Shown: positions 5,280 to 7,029 of the stretch, one piece after another
Numbering within the stretch: position 1 is the stretch's first letter
Layout: every line of letters begins with the position of its first letter
NCBI GenBank assembly: GCA_007128245.1
Contig: SKXU01000072.1
Span: 1 to 7,029 of the forward strand
Length of the DNA: 7,029 nt
From: Candidatus Woesearchaeota archaeon
Lineage (GTDB): Archaea > Nanobdellota > Nanobdellia > Woesearchaeales > SKIA01
Reading direction: 5' to 3'
The notes under the pieces: generated by a model
Told to the model about the DNA's origin: nothing
The model's database searches: none
Seen by the model: the letters and a program-made list of their open reading frames with translations, nothing else
Made by a program: the position numbers and the translations under genes

Positions 5280-6337
5280 TTCTTTCCTCCGCGTTTTCTG
5301 CTTGCCAGGCGGTTTTGCTCTCTTACGCGCTCTTGTTTTTTTGCAAACCAGTACAGGATCCCTGCGTTTTGTAGCCACGTAAAGATCATGTCTCCAATCA
5401 TTCCGATCAGGATGATAAGCATGATTTGTTGAATAATCTCGCTTGATGCAAGAATGTATGCGACAAAGACTGCTGCGGTGGTGGTGACCTGCATGGTCAT
5501 TCCTGTCGTGAATGCATCCCATACGCGCTTAAACAAGTCTGTTTCTTTGCTTTTGAGTACGCGCGTTGAGAGAAGAATGTCTGTGTCTACAGAGTATCCA
5601 ATGATCATCAGGAACGCTGCGATACCCGCTGTTGATAACCGCATACCAATCAGGTTGACTACTGCGAGCGTGAAAAGCACTGTTGATGCTGCTGCCAGAA
5701 TCACAGCTCCTGCAGGAACACTGCTCGTAAAGTATATTGCTATCACCGCCAAGACTATGAGTGCGAGGATTCCCATTCCTGTGGTTCCGTCGATTACTCC
5801 TTGTGTTGCGAGCAATGTTGCTGTTGCGGCAACGAGTGCCATGAATATCTTGAGTTTTGTGCTGTCTCCAAAATAGAGATAGACCACCCATCCCATCCAT
5901 AAAAATGCGAGAAGTACGCCGATAATTGTTTGAATAAAGAATGCTTGTCCAAGGGCTGGTCCAGTAGTTTCTGTTGAGACGCTCGTTACTGTATACGTAT
6001 TCTCCAGGAATGCGACGAGCTGTCTTGCTGCTTCTTGTTCGTCATCAGCGATGTCCGCTGCGTCCACAACGAACGTACGCAACCCCCCTGTTGTGGAGAG
6101 TGAGCGCGAGGTCACGTCTGCTTGCGGAAAGTTGTTGCGTACCGCTTGCTCGATATCAAGTTGCGTTACCGCATCCTCGATAGTTATCGTTGCTGAGACG
6201 CCTCCCGAAAGACTCACTCCTTTATTGACGAAGTCTCCTGTGGCGCTGATTTGCCACGCAATAACTCCTATTGACAGCAAAATCAGAAGCGTGGGTATTA
6301 TGAGAAGCTTCTTGTAATGTGCGTCATACCACTCCAT
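5276..6337 (-). CDS. secF: Protein translocase subunit SecF, with extra predicted TM hairpin
   Basis: Partner of SecD in the proton-driven SecDF complex; 353 residues against roughly 280-300 for most archaeal SecF. TM1 is at about 10-30, followed by KGVSLSGGV at 39-47, the SecF equivalent of the SecD GLDLTGG signature. The external domain ends in TETTGPALG at 122-130. TM2 follows at about 134-156. The canonical TM3-TM4 block starts at SSVPAGAVILAA (205-216) and includes IGYSVDTDILL at 246-256, with Asp251 and Asp253 in TM4. TM5 and TM6 occupy about 282-331, ending in QNAGILYWF and a basic tail. Residues of about 159-205 are additional and hydrophobic (see findings). The start is the ATG at 6337 with a TATA box 31 nt upstream. 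First gene of secF-secD, coupled by an ATGA overlap. Confidence 0.93.
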   Translation of the reverse strand: MEWYDAHYKKLLIIPTLLILLSIGVIAWQISATGDFVNKGVSLSGGVSATITIEDAVTQLDIEQAVRNNFPQADVTSRSLSTTGGLRTFVVDAADIADDEQEAARQLVAFLENTYTVTSVSTETTGPALGQAFFIQTIIGVLLAFLWMGWVVYLYFGDSTKLKIFMALVAATATLLATQGVIDGTTGMGILALIVLAVIAIYFTSSVPAGAVILAAASTVLFTLAVVNLIGMRLSTAGIAAFLMIIGYSVDTDILLSTRVLKSKETDLFKRVWDAFTTGMTMQVTTTAAVFVAYILASSEIIQQIMLIILIGMIGDMIFTWLQNAGILYWFAKKQERVREQNRLASRKRGGKK

Positions 6338-6360
6338 ACTGTGTTGGCAGGAAGGGTTTG

Positions 6361-6368
6361 TTTATAAA
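6361..6368 (-). promoter_or_regulatory. TATA box of the secF-secD operon
   Basis: TTTATAAA on the minus strand begins 31 nt before the secF ATG, so the mRNA leader would be 0-4 nt. It lies in the 41-nt gap after the stop of the upstream gene, showing that secFD has its own promoter. Confidence 0.65.
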
Positions 6369-6378
6369 AGTTCGTGAG

Positions 6379-7029
6379 CTAGTGAAGCTCTCCACCCCAA
6401 CCAGGAAGCATCGGATCCTCCTCGTCAATAAGATCCAAGCGAGTATCTTCATCCTCAGGACCTGCAGGTGGTTCATCAGGAGGAATGATTGGGTTGTTGG
6501 GGTCGACGCGAATAGTTGCGCATGCTTCGTCTACTACTTGTGAAAGCCGCGTTTGTATGCAGACGCGATAGTAGTTTGATTGACTAAAGCGTTGCTGTAC
6601 ATCCACTGTGAACACGTCCTGATCTCTTGCTTGCCAGTCCTGCACAGGCGTTCTTGCTGATGAACTCGCGACATCAGAGGTCCATCTCCACTCCACAGGA
6701 CTCTCTCCGTCTCGCGTGATGCGAGCTTGGAAGAGTACTCCTTCGTTCACGCGAGTCAGAGCAGGTGCTGCCGTGAGTTCTTGAGATACAGTAGTTATTT
6801 CTGGCTCAACAACTGTTGGAGGCGGAACTTCAGGAGGAGGCGTAGGATCAGCGCCAGGATCGGTTCTGGGATCATACTCAGGTTGTGGTGTTGTAGTGAC
6901 TCGATTTAGATCCGGAGGGGTTACTGATTGCCCCGTTTGAGGCAGCTGGTCTCTCCTATCATCAAATGATTCTTGCCACTGGCAATCTTCATCGTTAGGA
7001 TAGCAGCGCATGTATGAGTTCGTTGATGA
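6379..7029 (-). CDS. Proline-rich protein with PKD/Ig-like domain, C-terminal part (5' end outside window)
   Basis: The frame is open from the window edge to the TAG at 6379, so 216 residues are visible and the true N terminus is missing. A Met codon at 7011 could be a start, but no TATA box can be checked and the residues before it (SSTNSY) look like the same low-complexity protein. Numbered from that Met, 24-70 is a Pro/Thr/Asp-rich linker with PPPEVPPP. Residues of about 85-170 form a beta-rich unit (NEGVLFQARI, VEWRWTS, FTVDV, NYYRVCIQTR, ACATIRV) resembling PKD or Ig-like domains of cell-surface proteins, with Cys151 and Cys164 able to pair. The last 40 residues are acidic and Pro-rich, ending LPGWGGELH, with no C-terminal membrane anchor. 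It is probably exported, and the signal or anchor would be upstream. The family is not identified. Confidence 0.65.
   Translation of the reverse strand, partial: SSTNSYMRCYPNDEDCQWQESFDDRRDQLPQTGQSVTPPDLNRVTTTPQPEYDPRTDPGADPTPPPEVPPPTVVEPEITTVSQELTAAPALTRVNEGVLFQARITRDGESPVEWRWTSDVASSSARTPVQDWQARDQDVFTVDVQQRFSQSNYYRVCIQTRLSQVVDEACATIRVDPNNPIIPPDEPPAGPEDEDTRLDLIDEEDPMLPGWGGELH

Noticed and set aside
5280..5522. N-terminal 81-residue extension of SecD in the same open frame
   Set aside because: It lies inside secF in another frame, is His/Arg-rich low-quality sequence, and the ATG at 5279 forms an ATGA overlap with the secF stop.

Overview
The window is archaeal. It carries ribosomal protein L37Ae, RNA polymerase subunit RpoP, KEOPS subunit Pcc1, a beta-type prefoldin and a UPF0147 protein in the order typical of archaeal genomes. 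It also has an archaeal SecF/SecD pair (with the PDZ-like segment common in archaeal SecD), TATA-box promoters, and a tRNA without encoded CCA. Small compact genes, 4-nt ATGA overlaps and a shortened prefoldin suggest a streamlined lineage, possibly DPANN (Woesearchaeota-like). That placement is inference; the archaeal assignment is firm.

Layout. 3-542 (+): small MscS-like channel, possibly cut at its 5' end. 566-1777 (+): 12-TM MFS transporter of the drug:proton antiporter type. 2801-1774 (-): one operon, L37Ae > rpoP > pcc1 > short prefoldin beta > UPF0147, convergent with the MFS gene so that the two stop codons overlap. 2802-2890: divergent promoter region. 2891-3604 (+): an unrecognised four-TM protein with a loop of 16 histidines and an apparent internal duplication. 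3678-3606 (-): tRNA-Pro(UGG), whose 3' end lies 2 nt from that gene's stop. 6337-3717 (-): secF > secD operon. 7029-6379 (-): C-terminal part of a proline-rich, probably exported protein with a PKD/Ig-like domain. No gene-free stretch exceeds about 90 nt.

Expression logic. Three genes or operons (MFS, L37Ae, secF) have the octamer TTTATAAA starting 30-31 nt before the initiator ATG; the His-rich gene has AATATAAA at 29 nt. A TATA box at that distance places transcription at or within a few nt of the ATG, so these mRNAs are probably leaderless. Downstream genes in the operons are instead reached through ATGA overlaps or direct stop-start junctions. This spacing was used to choose several starts.

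Functionally, the central operon joins translation, transcription, tRNA t6A modification and protein folding. SecDF is the proton-driven accessory motor of the Sec translocon, and the gene upstream of it may encode an exported protein. The most novel locus is the His-rich membrane protein, a candidate surface metal-capturing protein. The most unusual versions of known proteins are SecF (about 47 extra residues predicted to add two membrane segments) and the 70-residue prefoldin beta.
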